Source of the DNA: Verrucomicrobiaceae bacterium
Lineage (GTDB): Bacteria; Verrucomicrobiota; Verrucomicrobiia; Verrucomicrobiales; Verrucomicrobiaceae
Direction of reading: 5' to 3'
NCBI GenBank assembly: GCA_027484445.1
Contig: JAIXSY010000055.1
Coordinates: forward strand, 248,001 to 312,000
Length of the DNA: 64,000 nt
Notes under the pieces: generated by a model
What the model was told of the DNA's origin: nothing
The model's input: only the letters and a program-made list of their open reading frames with translations
The model's database searches: none
Made by a program: the position numbers and the translations under genes
Shown here: positions 1-8,300 of the stretch, piece after piece
Numbering within the stretch: the stretch's first letter is position 1
Layout of the letters: each line of letters opens with the position of its first letter

Positions 1-2
1 AT

Positions 3-158
3 CATGCGGGATCGGATGAAGTGGCCGCACGTGCGCGCTATGATGCGTGGAATCGAAGAGCGCCTTCAACTTACCCGTGCTGGCAGCCGGTGGGGAAGAT
101 TCCTGACGGCTTCGATTTAAATCAATGCCACGAAAGCATGAGCCGAAGCCTCCGTTAG
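3..158 (+). CDS. C-terminal fragment of an unidentified protein (5' end outside window)
   Basis: The third forward frame is open from the window edge to a TAG at 156-158 and gives 51 residues ending in SMSRSLR. Its composition (Trp, Cys, Pro, acidic and basic residues mixed) looks protein-like. Frame 1 is also open to a TAA at 118-120 but is Arg/Met-rich and less convincing. No family can be recognised from so short a tail. The next gene starts 16 bp downstream on the same strand, so the two could be co-transcribed. Confidence 0.35.
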   Translation, partial: HAGSDEVAARARYDAWNRRAPSTYPCWQPVGKIPDGFDLNQCHESMSRSLR

Positions 159-174
159 GGCAGTTCACTTTCTC

Positions 175-1389
175 ATGTTACTTACTCATCACTGCAGGCT
201 CACAGTCGTGACTCTGATGGCCTGGAATGCCATCCTATCCACAACATGGGCAGAAGATCTCACTGTGCAAAAACTTGCCACCCTGCTGGAAAGTCGTCCG
301 CAAGGTGAAGCCATGCAGGCAGCGAGAAAGATGGCCTTTCAGCTCTTGGGGAAACAACAGCTTCTTCAAGGAAAAGCAGCCGTAAAGGTCGAGGCTTGCA
401 GCGTGGCCTGGGCCATCCTGGATTCAGAACCTGCTCAGGTTCTGCGGAGTGACGGCACAGCCCTGGGAAAGATGTCCGCTCTCGGAGATGATGGTTTGCA
501 GATTCTGATTCAAACCTTTCCCAATTTCACGGAATTTGGCTATCAAATCGTGTCCTCAGGGCCACCCAAAGCACGAGGGACACTGCGAATCGAGCATTAC
601 GAATCCGCACCTGAAATGGCAAATACGCCCAACCTTCCCAAAGGTCGCCTAGAGCGGTTTAGCTGGGATCAGAGTCGCATTTATCCCAAAACTCGAAGAA
701 ACGTCACTGTTTACATTCCCCAGAGCTATACCCAGGGAGAAGAGGCCTGCCTAATGGTTTGGCAAGATGGTAGCCGACATGTGGATCCTCACGGAACGCT
801 GCGTGTGAGCACCGTCTTTGATCACCTCATTCATCGTCAGCAGATGCCCATCACCATTGGCGTGTTTGTCGATCCTGGGAGGAAAGAACAGCAAAAGGAA
901 TCCGAGAAACCAGCCAACCGAAGCCTCGAGTATGATAGCCTGGGGGATAACTACGTTCGTTTTCTCCTCGAAGAAATCCTGCCAGAAACAGAGCGCCGTC
1001 TCGGAGTTAGATTCAAAAAGGCACCCGAGGCACGTGCCATTGCCGGCGGCTCATCGGGAGGCATCTGCGCCTTCACCGCAGCCTGGGAACGCCCCGATCA
1101 GTTTGGTAAAGTTTTGAGTTGGGTAGGAAGCTTCGTCGATATTCGCGGTGGAAACAATTACCCTTATCTTTTGAGAATGACGGAAAAGAAGCCTCTACGC
1201 ATCTACTTGCTAGCAGGTAGCCATGACTTGGACAACAGCTTTGGGCATTGGCCTCTTGCCAACCGGATGATGGAATCGAGCCTCAAGTTCATGGGCTACG
1301 ATCATCGAGTGGACTGGACGCCCTGCTTTCATGGCAGCAAGGGCATGGCCCCTGCCCTGCCCGATGCCTTGCGCTGGCTATGGCGCTAA
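175..1389 (+). CDS. Secreted alpha/beta-hydrolase of the putative esterase (enterochelin esterase-like) family
   Basis: A 404-residue protein with an N-terminal signal peptide (hydrophobic stretch around residues 10-25 ending near TTWAED), so it should act in the periplasm or outside the cell. The C-terminal two thirds match the esterase PF00756 / Fes-IroE fold: a strand-rich start (NVTVYIPQSY), a nucleophile elbow G-G-S-S-G at 291-295 with Ser293 as likely nucleophile, and a late His386 in a CFHGSKG context as likely catalytic His. In Verrucomicrobia and Planctomycetes such proteins often serve carbohydrate ester cleavage, but the substrate cannot be read from the sequence. Residues 30-170 have no recognisable domain. 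The start is the ATG giving a proper signal peptide; no clear Shine-Dalgarno sequence precedes it. Confidence 0.8.
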   Translation: MLLTHHCRLTVVTLMAWNAILSTTWAEDLTVQKLATLLESRPQGEAMQAARKMAFQLLGKQQLLQGKAAVKVEACSVAWAILDSEPAQVLRSDGTALGKMSALGDDGLQILIQTFPNFTEFGYQIVSSGPPKARGTLRIEHYESAPEMANTPNLPKGRLERFSWDQSRIYPKTRRNVTVYIPQSYTQGEEACLMVWQDGSRHVDPHGTLRVSTVFDHLIHRQQMPITIGVFVDPGRKEQQKESEKPANRSLEYDSLGDNYVRFLLEEILPETERRLGVRFKKAPEARAIAGGSSGGICAFTAAWERPDQFGKVLSWVGSFVDIRGGNNYPYLLRMTEKKPLRIYLLAGSHDLDNSFGHWPLANRMMESSLKFMGYDHRVDWTPCFHGSKGMAPALPDALRWLWR

Positions 1390-1395
1390 ATCCCA

Positions 1396-1431
1396 ACAAA
1401 AAGCACGGGCACATCTTTCGACATGCCCGTG
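1396..1431 (-). terminator. Intrinsic terminator of the lpt-hpf operon
   Basis: A perfect 8-bp inverted repeat, CACGGGCA (1404-1411) and TGCCCGTG (1424-1431), with a 12-nt loop. On the minus strand it is followed directly by a T-rich tail (CTTTTTGTT). It lies 36 bp past the hpf stop codon and between two convergent genes, so it mainly terminates the minus-strand operon. It may also act weakly on the esterase transcript. Confidence 0.75.
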
Positions 1432-1467
1432 AAATTCAAATCAGAAGATCCGAAATGTAGATCGGAC

Positions 1468-2055
1468 TTATGGATTGCGATCTTCAGGCTCAATCAAGCC
1501 ATAGTCGCCGTCTTTGCGCCGGAACAGGATGGTCAACTTGTGGCTAGCTTGATTGTGAAACACGACGAAAGGACGATCACTCAACTCCAAATCCATGATG
1601 GCTTCATCGGTGTAAAGAGGCCGCACTTTGTACTTCTCCTTGTGCACATAAGAATGTTCCACATGCTCTTCTTCCGTGTAAATGGCCTCTGCATGGATCA
1701 CCTTTTCTTCAATGTGACGAATGCTACCATCCTTGCGAGGACGATGGCTCTTCAAAAGGCGCGTTTTGAATTTGCGCATCCGGCGAGCAATCTTGGAAAT
1801 CGACTCATCGATCGAAGCATAAATATCTTCCGTGGTGCTTTTGACCTCGATCACAATGTGGTCAGCACAAAAAAGGATGATTTCAGCAATCTGTCGATGA
1901 TGTTGAACATCTAAAATAACCTTGGCTTCGATGATGCGTGGGTAATCCAGATGAAGTCCCTCAATCTTTTTGTGGGCATACTCACGAATGGCTTCAGTGA
2001 TGTCGAGATGACGTCCAGTGACGACAATCGGTAGGTTGACGTTGTGCTTTTGCAT
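1468..2055 (-). CDS. hpf: Ribosome hibernation promoting factor, long form
   Basis: A 195-residue protein of the HPF/YfiA family. Residues 8-105 form the ribosome-binding domain (IVVTGRHLDITEAIREY start, then beta-alpha-beta-beta-beta-alpha pattern ending in a basic helix IARRMRKFKTRLLKSHR). Residues 135-190 match the C-terminal dimerisation domain of long HPF (KVRPLYTDEAIMDLELSDRPFVVFHN). Long HPF dimerises 70S ribosomes into inactive 100S particles in stationary phase. The start is supported by AGGAGG 9 nt upstream. It is the last gene of kdsA-lptC-lptA-lptB-hpf. In Proteobacteria rpoN usually sits between lptB and hpf; it is absent here. Confidence 0.93.
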   Translation of the reverse strand: MQKHNVNLPIVVTGRHLDITEAIREYAHKKIEGLHLDYPRIIEAKVILDVQHHRQIAEIILFCADHIVIEVKSTTEDIYASIDESISKIARRMRKFKTRLLKSHRPRKDGSIRHIEEKVIHAEAIYTEEEHVEHSYVHKEKYKVRPLYTDEAIMDLELSDRPFVVFHNQASHKLTILFRRKDGDYGLIEPEDRNP

Positions 2056-2064
2056 GGTGTTTAT

Positions 2065-2070
2065 CCTCCT
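2065..2070 (-). promoter_or_regulatory. Strong ribosome binding site of hpf
   Basis: AGGAGG on the minus strand, 9 nt before the hpf ATG at 2055. It is among the few consensus Shine-Dalgarno sequences in the window and fixes the hpf start. Confidence 0.8.
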
Positions 2071-2106
2071 CGGTTGGTGGGTGATTGTTAGAACAAGAAA
2101 TAGCGA

Positions 2107-2892
2107 CTACATGGTGAAGTCCTCGCCCAAGTAGAGCCGTCTAGCTTCTGGGTCATTGACGAGAAATTCTTTGCTACCATGGCGTCTGACTTGACCTTCA
2201 TAAATGAGATATGCGCGGTCCACAATGTTCAGTGTTTCGCGTACATTGTGGTCAGTGATGAGGATGGCTAAGCCGGCACTTCGTAGCATTCGAATGATCT
2301 CCTGGATCTCACTGACAGCGATGGGGTCAACTCCGCTGAAAGGTTCATCCAACATCAGCAATTTTGGCTCTGTCACAAGACTACGAGCGATGGTAAGCCG
2401 CCTTTTCTCTCCACCAGAAAGTGTCAGCGCTAGATTATCAGCCACGTGATCGATGCCGAACTTTTCCATAAGCTGCTGGCACTGATCGGCACGCTCTTTG
2501 GGAGTAAAGTTTTGCGTCTCCATAACAGCCAGGATGTTGTCCCGAACCGTTAGCCGCCGAAAGATGGATTCCTCCTGCGGAAGATAGCCCATGCCAAGCC
2601 TAGCGCGCTTAAACATGGGCTGATGAGTAGCATCTGCTCCATCAAAGAAGACTTTTCCGCCATTGGGCCTGACCAATCCCACGATCATGTAGAACGTCGT
2701 CGTCTTGCCAGCCCCATTGGGTCCCAGAAGGCCGACAATCTCCCCTTTTTTGACCTCGATATCCACACCATTTACCACCGTACGCCCATCATAAATCTTC
2801 TTTAAACCCTCTGTATGAAGAAGCTCTCCACGCCCATCGGCATTCACGCTGACGTCAGATTGCCCATGCTGTGATGGATCTTGAGTGCCCAT
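2107..2892 (-). CDS. lptB: LPS export ABC transporter ATP-binding protein
   Basis: A 261-residue ATPase of the LptB type that powers LPS extraction from the inner membrane. Walker A GPNGAGKT is at 57-64, the Q-loop in GYLPQEES near 106, the signature LSGGE at 158-162, Walker B LLMLDEP at 178-184 and the switch His in ITDHNVRE. The run LDEPFSGVDPIAVSEIQ is typical of LptB. A longer reading from a TTG at 2964 overlaps lptA by 3 bp, but the ATG at 2892 has AAGGAG 10 nt upstream and matches the family start, so it is preferred. The 25-residue N-terminal extension before the ABC domain is longer than in E. coli. No lptF/lptG permease genes lie in the window. Confidence 0.93.
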   Translation of the reverse strand: MGTQDPSQHGQSDVSVNADGRGELLHTEGLKKIYDGRTVVNGVDIEVKKGEIVGLLGPNGAGKTTTFYMIVGLVRPNGGKVFFDGADATHQPMFKRARLGMGYLPQEESIFRRLTVRDNILAVMETQNFTPKERADQCQQLMEKFGIDHVADNLALTLSGGEKRRLTIARSLVTEPKLLMLDEPFSGVDPIAVSEIQEIIRMLRSAGLAILITDHNVRETLNIVDRAYLIYEGQVRRHGSKEFLVNDPEARRLYLGEDFTM

Positions 2893-2902
2893 GAAAGACA
2901 AC

Positions 2903-2908
2903 TCCTTA
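2903..2908 (-). promoter_or_regulatory. Ribosome binding site that decides the lptB start
   Basis: AAGGAG on the minus strand 10 nt before the ATG at 2892. It supports this start over the upstream in-frame TTG at 2964. Confidence 0.7.
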
Positions 2909-2960
2909 GCTCGATTTTTCGAAGGTTTAGCCACTCTTAGTTCTGGTCGAAAATTGATGA

Positions 2961-3917
2961 TCAACGGTTTTCCTGAGATTGGGGCTGATCTCCTCCGAGA
3001 ATAACCGTGCGCGAGGGGCGGTTGGTGGAGAGCTTGCCGCTTTTGTCGAAGACCATGATGGTGTCTGAAGTCGTTGCAACGTGCATGACATTGCCCTTCT
3101 GCACTTGGGGAAAGTCACTCAAGACAATCTCACCCGTCAATCCATTGTAATCCAATCGTTTGCAGCGCCCTTGCTGAACATCTCCTTGGGGGTCTCTTTT
3201 TTCGATCACCACCATGGGTCCCCGGGCGATCGCCTTTTGAATCGGTGGGGCTTTGTCCTCTTCCTTCTTCACCACCGAGTCACGAGGGCGCGACTTTTTG
3301 GCAGGATCTTCCTTCATCATGTAAACTTCGAGTTCCTGACACTCGATGTAGAAATCAGGGTGTCGTGCACGGACATTGCCGGAGTAGAGAAAGACTCCTT
3401 TTTTGAGATCAAAGTCGGTACGCTCTGCATCAATCACCCCCATCGGAGTGCCGCCAGGTGGAGTCGATGAAGACTCCAATAGCGGCAAGGTTCCTGGCAT
3501 TGGTCCCTGGGGTTGCGACTGGTTAGCAGCGCCAGCTGCATGGGTCGTTGCAGCAGCAGAAGCAGCCTCATCCGAAGGCATCATTCCATCTTTGAGCTGA
3601 GGCAAGACACTGCCAGCGGCTGACTTTGCCGCCTCTAGTACTTGAGCTCTTCCCTCAGGAGAGTCCGCAGCAGCTTTCGCTGCTTCGGTCACACTGGTGG
3701 GCAGTTTTTGAATGAGGTCCTTTGCCGCTGACTTCGCCTGCTCTAATTCACCTGTTTTCTGCGCCTGCTTTAGACGATCCGCGACACTTTTGAGCTGCTG
3801 CTTTGAGTCAGAAGCAGATGAAGGTGAGGTCAAGCGGCTAGCTCCCTGTGCCCAAAGCTCTCCGGTGCCAGCTATGGCCAGCCCAAGAATGATCCAAAGA
3901 AATCGAAATGCAGTCAT
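2961..3917 (-). CDS. lptA: LptA/OstA-like periplasmic LPS-transport protein
   Basis: A 318-residue protein with a signal peptide (residues 1-24, ending ELWAQ). A long Ala/Ser/Lys-rich linker (about 25-150) is followed by an OstA-like domain (about 160-300) with the characteristic pattern of a membrane-derived strand set: IDAERTDFDLKKG, VFLYSGNVRARHPDF, IECQELEVYMM, and LDYNGLTGEIVLSD. LptA bridges LPS from LptBFGC to LptDE in the periplasm. The position between the lptC-like gene and lptB supports the call. The linker is much longer than in E. coli LptA (about 185 residues in all), as is common for OstA proteins of this phylum. Confidence 0.75.
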   Translation of the reverse strand: MTAFRFLWIILGLAIAGTGELWAQGASRLTSPSSASDSKQQLKSVADRLKQAQKTGELEQAKSAAKDLIQKLPTSVTEAAKAAADSPEGRAQVLEAAKSAAGSVLPQLKDGMMPSDEAASAAATTHAAGAANQSQPQGPMPGTLPLLESSSTPPGGTPMGVIDAERTDFDLKKGVFLYSGNVRARHPDFYIECQELEVYMMKEDPAKKSRPRDSVVKKEEDKAPPIQKAIARGPMVVIEKRDPQGDVQQGRCKRLDYNGLTGEIVLSDFPQVQKGNVMHVATTSDTIMVFDKSGKLSTNRPSRTVILGGDQPQSQENR

Positions 3918-3932
3918 GTCAGGAAAATCATC

Positions 3933-4475
3933 TTACTTATTGAGTGCACGGTCAGGAGAATCCGTCACATCTTTTGCAGTTTGGAAAATCAAAGTCCTCA
4001 CCTTGCCAACCATCGAGCCGATCGAGGTTTCGGTGTCAAACACAAGACTATCTCCTTCCGTCTGCATATCCATTCGCGACACCTTGCAGCGCTCGTCGCT
4101 TCTCAGAATTTTATCCTGAAGATGATAGTAGGCACTTGGCATTTGGAGACGCAGATCTTGTTTGCGGTCTTCTGCAAAGACCTCAATCACAGCATTGCCC
4201 ACTTTCAGCCTCGCCTCATCAATGCGAACCAACGTGTCAGCCTGAAGCTGAGACGTTTTGCGACCCTTGAGATCAAACGTGGGGACTGTCACCTGACGGC
4301 TAACGAAACCCTTTGGAAGCATTTTACCAACGCTGGACAGACTCGCATTCCCCGCCGCTGTCTGAGCCCACGCCCAAGCGACACCGAGGGCCAACGCCAA
4401 CACGGAAGCGATCATTCGAGGGGATAGCCGTTGAACCTTCATCAAAACGCACTCAAGGATTTTTGACCACTTCAT
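3933..4475 (-). CDS. lptC: LptC-like LPS export protein
   Basis: A 180-residue protein with an N-terminal membrane anchor or signal (residues 12-38, ALALGVAWAWAQ). The body has the LptC/LptA beta-jellyroll style: VPTFDLKGRKTSQLQADT, then IDEARLKVGNAVIEVF, with short beta strands to the C-terminus. LptC links the inner-membrane ATPase complex to LptA. Identity rests on weak motifs plus gene order kdsA-lptC-lptA-lptB. The ATG at 4475 overlaps the kdsA 3' end by 23 bp; a second ATG at 4442 avoids the overlap and also gives a good signal sequence. Neither has a clear Shine-Dalgarno sequence. Confidence 0.6.
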   Translation of the reverse strand: MKWSKILECVLMKVQRLSPRMIASVLALALGVAWAWAQTAAGNASLSSVGKMLPKGFVSRQVTVPTFDLKGRKTSQLQADTLVRIDEARLKVGNAVIEVFAEDRKQDLRLQMPSAYYHLQDKILRSDERCKVSRMDMQTEGDSLVFDTETSIGSMVGKVRTLIFQTAKDVTDSPDRALNK

Positions 4476-5280
4476 GTATTTTCCGCAGTTGGCTCACAAC
4501 ATCCGCCAACTGGGAAAGTGGAATTTGATTGGGACCATCGGATAGGGCCTTGCTGGGCTCTGGATGAGTTTCCATGAAGACACCATCACAACCAGCAGCC
4601 ACCGCAGAGCGTGCCAACACGGGGGCCAACTTTCCATCCCCGCCTGTAGCTGTTCCTAGACCACCCGGTCTCTGAACAGAATGTGTGGCATCAAAAACAA
4701 CACGATACCCTAGCTCACGCATCCAATACAGAGAACGCATGTCAGCGACGAGATTCTGATAACCAAAAGTCGTGCCACGCTCCGTGAAGAAAAAGTTTTG
4801 GCAGTTCACCGACTGAAGCTTCTCCGCAATGTTACGAACATCCCAAGGTGCCATGAACTGGCCTTTTTTAACATTCACCGCACGCTCTGTTCTTCCAGCC
4901 TCAAGAATAAGGTCCGTCTGCCGACTAAGAAAGGCAGGAATCTGAAGAAGGTCAATGTGTTCAGCCGCGATTCTGATTTCTTCTTCAGTATGAACATCCG
5001 TGGTCACAGGAACCTTCAATTGTTCACCGACTTTTTGCAGCAACTCGCAACCCGCTCGAACACCGATTCCTCGAAAAGAACTACCCGCACTTCGATTGGC
5101 CTTGTCATAGGAGGCCTTAAAAACCCAGCGCAGTCTCAGACTACTTGCAAGAGCACCAAGCCTCTCAGCGACGGACCAGATGAAGTCTTCGCTTTCGATC
5201 ACACAAGGGCCAAGGATGAACACAGGCTCTTGACCATCCATAGAGATGGGGCCGATTTGAACAACGGGTAATGAATGCAT
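4453..5280 (-). CDS. kdsA: 3-deoxy-8-phosphooctulonate synthase (KDO-8-P synthase)
   Basis: A 275-residue class I aldolase-type enzyme that condenses phosphoenolpyruvate with arabinose 5-phosphate to give KDO-8-P, a precursor of the LPS inner core. Clear motifs are LGPCVIESE (23-31) and FKASYDKANRSAGSSFRG (54-71), plus TDVHTEEE, IPAFLSRQTDL, NVKKGQFMAPWDV, TERGTTFGYQNLVADMRS, FDATHSVQRPGG and ETHPEPSKALSDGPN. The ATG at 5280 gives the family length; an in-frame TTG at 5295 would add 5 residues. First gene of the kdsA-lpt-hpf operon. A large hairpin lies directly before the start codon. Confidence 0.95.
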   Translation of the reverse strand: MHSLPVVQIGPISMDGQEPVFILGPCVIESEDFIWSVAERLGALASSLRLRWVFKASYDKANRSAGSSFRGIGVRAGCELLQKVGEQLKVPVTTDVHTEEEIRIAAEHIDLLQIPAFLSRQTDLILEAGRTERAVNVKKGQFMAPWDVRNIAEKLQSVNCQNFFFTERGTTFGYQNLVADMRSLYWMRELGYRVVFDATHSVQRPGGLGTATGGDGKLAPVLARSAVAAGCDGVFMETHPEPSKALSDGPNQIPLSQLADVVSQLRKIHEVVKNP

Positions 5281-5282
5281 GG

Positions 5283-5321
5283 GGTATCGTAGCAAGCCGA
5301 AGTCGAGCTTACTGCGATACC
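5283..5321 (-). promoter_or_regulatory. Strong hairpin between the giant gene and kdsA
   Basis: Arms 5283-5297 (ggtatcgtagcaagc) and 5307-5321 pair over 15 positions with one mismatch and one G-T wobble, around a 9-nt loop. It starts 3 nt before the kdsA ATG on the minus strand. A second, overlapping dyad (GATAC...GTATC with an inner TCGC/GCGA) spans 5316-5337. There is no T-run, so it is not a classic terminator. It could stabilise a 3' end, attenuate read-through from the giant gene, or control kdsA translation. Confidence 0.5.
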
Positions 5322-5379
5322 ATCGCTAGCGAGTATCCCATGGCTGACAACATCATCCGGATTCAAAGCCTCAAAAACC

Positions 5380-8300
5380 TCATGGCACAACGGGCAAGAA
5401 GTTCACTTGGCCTGAGAGTCTAGGTGTATCGCGAGTTGTTGTCGCTGGTGTGCTGCCTGAGGCTGGCTGAGGCAAGGTATCCACAATGAAGTAACCCGTG
5501 CCAAACACTCGCACGGTGTCGTTAGCCAAGCGCGCATGAATGATCAGCCCTTGGAATGGTGTGCTTCGCGTCACAGGATTTGGGCGTTGCCCAGTTACCG
5601 GGTTGGTATCTGACAAGACAAAGGAGCCGCTGAAAGCACCGGTCGTAGGCACAGCAGAAAGTGTTGTTCCGGCTGGGTTTTCCACTGGAGCTGTCAGTTT
5701 TTTCCGCGGAACCGTAATTCGGCTAGAGGTGCCAACACTTACTGTAACATTCGGATTGGTCGCTGTTGGAATACTCGTCGAACCATCAAGCGTGAACTCC
5801 AATTCAGCATTGTTCGATCCTGGATTAAGACCTAACAGCACTGTGCCCGTGCGTGGTGGAGGACTGTACATACCGCCGAGAACAGCATAAGCCACAGGAG
5901 CTGTGACAGTCGCCGCAGGCACACCGGCCAAAACCTGTGTCGTGCCAAATCCTGAACGATAAAGACGAGCTGAAGCAATCGCAGCGGGATTTGGTGGACG
6001 CACGACCGAAACGGTCCCCGTTACATGGTTCGATGTAACAGGAGAGCGGGCCACAATCTGAAGAGGTTCAACCTGCGCTGTCGTGGGATTATCACTGAGG
6101 ATAGAGCCCTTGGTGGTGGTCGTGTAAAGAGCCTGGAACATGAAGATTTGACCATCAGGACCGACAAAGGAACTTCCTGTCAAAGATTCGCCATCAGGTG
6201 TGCGACCACTGACCGTGTAACCACCAGAAGTTGAGACTCGAATCGCTGCATAACCATCACCCTGTGGAACAGCAGTAGAACCGATCAAGCCACTGCTATC
6301 AGGAAGAGTAAATGCAATGTTATAAAGTCCAACATAAGCATCGGGTTTAGCAGAGACGTTAGCACGCGCTGTGGCCGCCCAATTGTTACGCCATGCAGCA
6401 TAAGCTACTGTGTTGGTTCCATCTGTGATTTCAGCCCCTGAAACCACCACTGCCGGAGGTGCTGCCGTCACAGTAGGTGGAGTGATCGCAAGACTGAACC
6501 TGATGGTTGCAGCAGCTTCTGTCCTAGTAGCAGCTGCAATCGCCAAACCTGCGGGAGGCTGTAGAAGGATAGCGTTAGGATAGACAGAGGCTTGATCGAC
6601 ATTCATGGCCAGATCGCCCTTAAAGGTTCGAGCTGCGCTTGAACCTAAAATCATGCGCCCAGAATAAGCCCCCAGAGCAGTCACCGTCATCTCAAAACGG
6701 CCTCCGAGATTGCCATTCAAAGCAGGATGACGTGCAATCGGCCCAGCATAAGCCCCCGCAACACCCGCCGGAATGGGGAAAACGGTTAACGTCGATTCAA
6801 TCTCATTAGAGGTTCCACTCAGATTGGTCGCTACCGTGCGAATGCGATATTGTCCTTCTTTGGTTGGCCTCCCAGAGATCGCCCCAGTAGTCTTATTCAA
6901 GGTTAATCCTGTGGGCAAAGTGGAGCCACGTGCCATAGCAAATGCTACTGGCGTAGAAATTCTGTCTGACTGCACCGTCATTGTCTCAGAGTAAGTGCCA
7001 CCTACAATAGCATGTCGCAAAGTTGCAGGAGTCGTATTGACAGGGGCTTGATTGTAAATTCGAACATCGTGGAAACATCCAATCACTTCAAGATTGGGTG
7101 AAGTCCTGGAAACCTTACAAACATACAGACCATCGTCTGTCGCCAACGAGGCTACACCACGACGAAGTTTTAATGTTGCGACTGCTGTTCCAGTAAACTC
7201 TTGTCCTTCAAAGCGAGTGCTATTTGCCGGAATTGGAGTATCCACTGGAACAATCACCTCCTGATCAGGGTCTCCTTCATTTTCCCCTGGGATGATCTGC
7301 GTTTCAAAAGTGCGCTTGTACCATTTGTAGCTCAAACTGGTTCTTGCGTCTTTGCCGACGAATGCCGTGAGGCTGAATGTATCTCCCAATCTCACTGGGA
7401 TTTGACGTTGGGAAGAGTCAACCACAACAACTTCGACCACAGGTGTGACAGCACGAGTCGTGGTTGTGTTGGAGACTTCGCACAGGTAATTGCCCCCCTG
7501 CGTGAGTTGAATCGATGGGATGCTGTAAAAAGCACTTGTAGCTCCGGAGATTGCTCTAGTTCCTAGTTTCCACGTGTATCTCAAGTCAGGACGCCCAGAA
7601 GCTGTAACAGCAAAGTTCAATGAACTACCCGAAAGAAGAATTCGACTTGTAAGTGTATGAGAAGAAATGACTGGGATCGGAGAAAGGACTGGCAAACTCA
7701 CCACATTGCTATCTCTCGAATTGATCGGATTGGTGACTCGGCAGTAATAGGAATCAGGCGTGCTCAAAATGGCAGAGTTAGTCACGCGAAGCGTTGATGC
7801 TGTCGCCCCGGTAACCAAAGCCCCATTTCGATACCACTGATAACTCAACGGAGCATCCCCCGAAGCTGTAACTGTGAAGGTAATGACTTCTCCCTGATAG
7901 GTGGGGCCACCATCACGTGTGCGTGTCGCAACGACATTAGAAACCGCCTTACGGACAGTGAGAGCAGCTCCTGCGCTTGTAGCGACAAGTGAATTGTTCA
8001 CAGTTGAAATGAACCTAACGAAATACTGACCAGAATCCTGCTCAGATACATCGAACAAAGTGAAGGAACTTGTGTAGTTGTTGCTAGAAAGTAACTGCGC
8101 GTTAGCACTTTGCAAAGGAACCTCGACTCCTGAATCGAGACGGAACCAGACCGCAGTGTAAGGCCCAGGACCAGTCACTCTGGAGGTAAATGTGGTCGAA
8201 ACAGGCGATCCTGGCAGGCTAGGATTGACCGTTCTCGCAGTGGGTTGCTCAGCAATCAGCGGCGTGTCATTCACATCAACAAAAACACTGTTGCTCGACG

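Noticed and set aside
5199..5390. 63-codon minus-strand frame between the giant gene and kdsA
   Set aside because: It overlaps both flanking genes in another frame and has no coding signal or motif.
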